A DNA stretch of 64,000 nucleotides, from positions 27,729 to 91,728 of the forward strand of contig CAZGWD010000015.1 of the NCBI GenBank assembly GCA_964529415.1. Reading direction: 5' to 3'. Below the pieces are notes generated by a model. The model saw only the letters and a program-made list of their open reading frames with translations, was not told the DNA's origin and ran no database searches. Origin of the DNA: CAYMPH01 sp964529415 (lineage in GTDB: Bacteria; Spirochaetota; UBA4802; UBA5550). Shown here piece after piece: positions 61,859 through 64,000 of this stretch; position 1 is the first letter of the stretch; each line of letters begins with the position of its first letter. The translations under genes and the position numbers were made by a program.

Positions 61859-62097
61859 TTTATAAATTTTTCTTTGATGCGCGAAAAGACCTAATCACCT
61901 GGAATAGGTTTAATACGGTTGGAACGGATTTCTGAAAGCCTGCGCTTAGCAATTTCTAACCATGCCGTATCATTCGGGATGTTCAAAGTGCGAAGGAGGG
62001 AGTCAATCACAATGATACGTTCTTTAAATGGAAGAGCAGCGGCATCCTGAATAATTTCTTTAGTGCTCTCAAATTTCATATCAAAATCCCTTGACAT
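61855..62097 (-). pseudogene. TIGR02574-type antitoxin with premature stop
   Basis: The frame reads 68 residues with the family pattern: DAAALPFKERIIVIDSLL, AWLEIAKRRLSEIRSNRIKPIPGD. It stops at TAG (61893-61891) exactly where the family continues with E-V-F-A-R-I. Past the stop the frame reads VFSRIKEKFIK then TGA (61857-61855), restoring the usual C-terminus. So one base change has cut the toxin-binding tail. The toxin gene next to it is also broken. A second possible start is at 62079. Confidence 0.82.
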
Positions 62098-62148
62098 TAA
62101 TTATACCTGTATATAATTGTTTAAAAAATTCAGATAAAGGTTAGCAAT

Positions 62149-63183
62149 ATGGCAACAACAAGGGAACTTGCAAAGCTCGATTGGCCGAATCTCTCTTTCG
62201 AGTATGCTAAAACAGACTTCAATATGCGCTATTATCATACTGACGGGAAGTGGTCTGAAGGTGAACTCTCAAGCGACGAATACATTCAGATACACATGGC
62301 AGCACCAGCGCTGCATTATGGTCAGGAAGCCTTCGAAGGACTCAAGGCTTTTGAAACCGTAGATGGTAGAATTGTAATATTCAGGCCCCATGCAAATGCA
62401 AAAAGGCTGATTACATCAAGCAATAGAATACTAATGCCTCAGGTTCCCGAGGATATGTTTGTTGATGCTGTAAAAAAAACAGTAAAGGCAAATTCTAAAT
62501 TTGTACCTCCATTCGGCACAGGTGCAAGTCTGTATATAAGGCCGTGTTTATTCGGCAAGGGCGCCAAGGTAGGACTTGGACCTGCGCTTAAATATCTTTT
62601 TATAATTTTTGTTTCACCTGTAGGTCCCTACTACAAAGGCGGATTCAAACCGGTTGAAGCTCTTGTACTTGAAGATTTTGACCGTGCAGCACCAAATGGT
62701 GTGGGCGATATAAAAGTTGGAGGCAACTATGCAGCCGGCCTGGCAGGAAGCCACCACGGTAAAGAGCAGGGTTATCCGGTTGTGCTTTATCTTGATCCGA
62801 GAGAAAAAAAATATATCGATGAATTCAGCACATCAAACTTTATTGCGATTCAGGGAAACACTTACATAACCCCTGCATCAAAATCAATTCTTCCAAGCAT
62901 AACCAACGACAGCCTTGCAACAATTGCAGCTGACATGGGAATGAAGGTTGAAAGAAGACCGGTTGAAGCAGCAGAGATAGAAAAATTTGACGAGGTCGGC
63001 GCGGTTGGAACTGCTGCTGTTATTACACCTGTAAACAGAATCCATTTCCGAGGAAAGGATTTTAAATTCGGCAAGGGCGATTCAGCAGGTCCTGTTTTAA
63101 CAGAGCTGTACAGAAGACTCACTAAAATTCAAACAGGTGAAATTGAAGATAAATTCGGCTGGCTTGAAGAAGTTAAACTTTAA
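62149..63183 (+). CDS. ilvE: Branched-chain amino acid aminotransferase
   Basis: A 344-residue fold-type IV PLP enzyme that transaminates Leu, Ile and Val. It has HYGQEAFEGLKAF, RPHANAKRLITSSNRILMP, and the active-site lysine in GDIKVGGNYAAGL, with EVGAVGTAAVITPVNRIHF near the C-terminus binding the PLP phosphate. It is of the longer, BCAT-II-like type. AAAGGTTAGCAAT precedes the ATG. It is divergent from the antitoxin remnant, 51 bases away, and ends in a strong terminator. Confidence 0.95.
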   Translation: MATTRELAKLDWPNLSFEYAKTDFNMRYYHTDGKWSEGELSSDEYIQIHMAAPALHYGQEAFEGLKAFETVDGRIVIFRPHANAKRLITSSNRILMPQVPEDMFVDAVKKTVKANSKFVPPFGTGASLYIRPCLFGKGAKVGLGPALKYLFIIFVSPVGPYYKGGFKPVEALVLEDFDRAAPNGVGDIKVGGNYAAGLAGSHHGKEQGYPVVLYLDPREKKYIDEFSTSNFIAIQGNTYITPASKSILPSITNDSLATIAADMGMKVERRPVEAAEIEKFDEVGAVGTAAVITPVNRIHFRGKDFKFGKGDSAGPVLTELYRRLTKIQTGEIEDKFGWLEEVKL

Positions 63184-63204
63184 ATAAAAAAAATTTAAAA
63201 TATG

Positions 63205-63235
63205 AAAAAAGACCACTTAAACAAGTGGTCTTTTT
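63205..63235 (+). terminator. Terminator of ilvE
   Basis: gaccactt (63211-63218) and aagtggtc (63223-63230) pair perfectly around aaac, with A-tract before and T-tract (63231-63235) after. It can also act on the minus strand for the ankyrin gene. Confidence 0.93.
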
Positions 63236-63278
63236 GCATATACTGCATTTTCTTTCCAGGAGATTTCATGGAAATTTA

Positions 63279-63773
63279 TTATTTAGCACCAGCTTTTTTC
63301 AAAATTTCAATCAATTCAGGCCAAACAGTTGATTTTGGAGAATCCTTTGCCCAGCCTTCAACTCTCTTTAGAGGGGTTCCGTATCCTGCATCGAAATTAA
63401 CATCTGCCTTTTTTGAAATCAGCAGCTTAACCATTTCAACATGTCCGCCAAGCAAAGCAGAGCTTAGAGCAGTACTTTTGCCGGAAGTCTTCTGATTTAC
63501 ATCAACTCCTTTTTCAAGCAGGAATTTAACAACTTCAATCTTCCCGCTGTTAGCAGCAGTAACCAGCGCAGTAGTGTCGTAATTAGCCTTACTTTCCGCA
63601 TTGATATCAGCGCCTTCGTTGTAAAGCTTTTTAACCAGTACCAGATCGCCATTGTATGAAGCTTTTACAAACTGATCAGTTAATGCCGGATTAATAGTTC
63701 TTTTGCATCCATAGAAAGCGGTTATTGCAACAGTAAGAATAGAAATGGTAATTAACATTTTAAAACTTTGCAT
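63279..63773 (-). CDS. Ankyrin-repeat lipoprotein
   Basis: A 164-residue protein. ATG 63773 has GAGG eight bases upstream; the frame is open to GTG 63782. A lipobox-like FYGC lies near residue 23. At least three ankyrin repeats follow (NGDLVLVKKLYNEGADINA, SGKIEVVKFLLEKGVDVNQ, GGHVEMVKLLISKKADVNF). Ankyrin lipoproteins are usually exposed in the periplasm or at the surface and bind proteins; the partner is unknown. The gene is alone in its unit. Confidence 0.85.
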   Translation of the reverse strand: MQSFKMLITISILTVAITAFYGCKRTINPALTDQFVKASYNGDLVLVKKLYNEGADINAESKANYDTTALVTAANSGKIEVVKFLLEKGVDVNQKTSGKSTALSSALLGGHVEMVKLLISKKADVNFDAGYGTPLKRVEGWAKDSPKSTVWPELIEILKKAGAK

Positions 63774-63945
63774 AAGGTGCACCTCTTTATATTTTTAATT
63801 TTTGTTATAATATGAAGTATATACATTTTATTACCGTAATCCTACTTTTTTAAATGAATTTATATGTTTTTTCGATAAACGAAACATTTTCTTCCCAAAA
63901 AACCGTAAATTTAAATTTTATAATTTAAGTAATCCACTGCTATAT

Positions 63946-63979
63946 AAAAAGGGGCTGTCCCAAAAGGCAGTCCCTTTTT
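63946..63979. terminator. Terminator-like stem-loop near the right edge
   Basis: aaaaaggggctg (63946-63957) pairs with cagtcccttttt (63968-63979), one wobble pair, with a 10-base loop. It has A- and T-tracts on both sides and could end a gene on either strand, including one beyond the window. Confidence 0.75.
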
Positions 63980-64000
63980 GTTTATTAATTGCAAAAAAAA

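Noticed and set aside
1..64000. CRISPR arrays, tRNA or rRNA genes
   Set aside because: No regular spaced repeats, cloverleaf-like segments or rRNA-like stretches were seen; absence was judged by eye only.

Overview
The window looks like a chromosomal stretch of an AT-rich, flagellated, double-membrane bacterium, most likely a spirochaete. The evidence is a FliL/FliY/FliO flagellar operon whose FliY is the CheC-FliN fusion type, many lipoproteins and secreted beta-barrel proteins, a type III glutamine synthetase, and a B12-type radical SAM protein fused to a DUF2344-like domain. The phylum is an inference from gene content, not from a marker gene. No rRNA, tRNA or CRISPR array was seen.

Layout. 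1-2381 (minus): fliL-fliY-fliO, cut by the left edge, with an odd 430-base gap containing an imperfect palindrome. 2965-9924 (plus): a stand-alone MshEN domain protein, then a probable operon with a GHKL ATPase, an atypical class III aminotransferase, a STAS protein, galactokinase, a GH1 glycosidase and two small conserved proteins. 9955-13772: a TetR regulator with a perfect operator, controlling an old-yellow-enzyme/Fe-S flavoprotein followed by a ferredoxin-like protein. 13968-19730: two tandem pectinacetylesterase-family lipoproteins, an acetyl-CoA hydrolase/transferase and a long-chain acyl-CoA ligase. 20071-22412: a duplicated small lipase with a membrane-anchored coiled-coil protein between the copies. 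22697-29017: RarD, an MFS transporter, an Acg-type nitroreductase, small unknowns and Lnt. 29022-31081 (minus): a true lipase with its steric foldase (Lif). 31343-39962: PAP2 phosphatase, alpha/beta hydrolase, TPR protein, ferritin-like protein, MerR plus acyl-CoA dehydrogenase, and glutamine synthetase III. 40131-45916: amidotransferase, RsmA, radical SAM protein, Cys-rich lipoprotein and a barrel protein. 46032-49480: a DNA-damage block (UmuC, UmuD, Rpn nuclease, SRAP). 49592-54128: paraoxonase-like and SGNH enzymes, TetR, ECF sigma factor and a metallophosphoesterase. 54327-62097 is the most accessory part: a GC-richer GNAT gene, 141-base direct repeats around a secreted protein gene, an IS110 remnant, a membrane AraC receptor, a FecR/FlgO-like/lipoprotein trio and a decayed toxin-antitoxin pair. 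The window closes with ilvE and an ankyrin lipoprotein.

How it fits together. Lipid use is a recurring theme: three secreted lipases and a foldase, FadD, acyl-CoA dehydrogenase, a dienoyl-CoA-reductase-like flavoenzyme and a CoA-transferase. The same 14-base palindrome (ACCGTCCRGACGGT) lies in the promoter regions of both lipase loci, 11 kb apart, so they probably share one TetR-type regulator. The best candidates for something undescribed are this lipase regulon with its anchored partner protein, the aminotransferase with an altered PLP site and a four-Cys insertion, and the tandem twin-CX3C lipoprotein.
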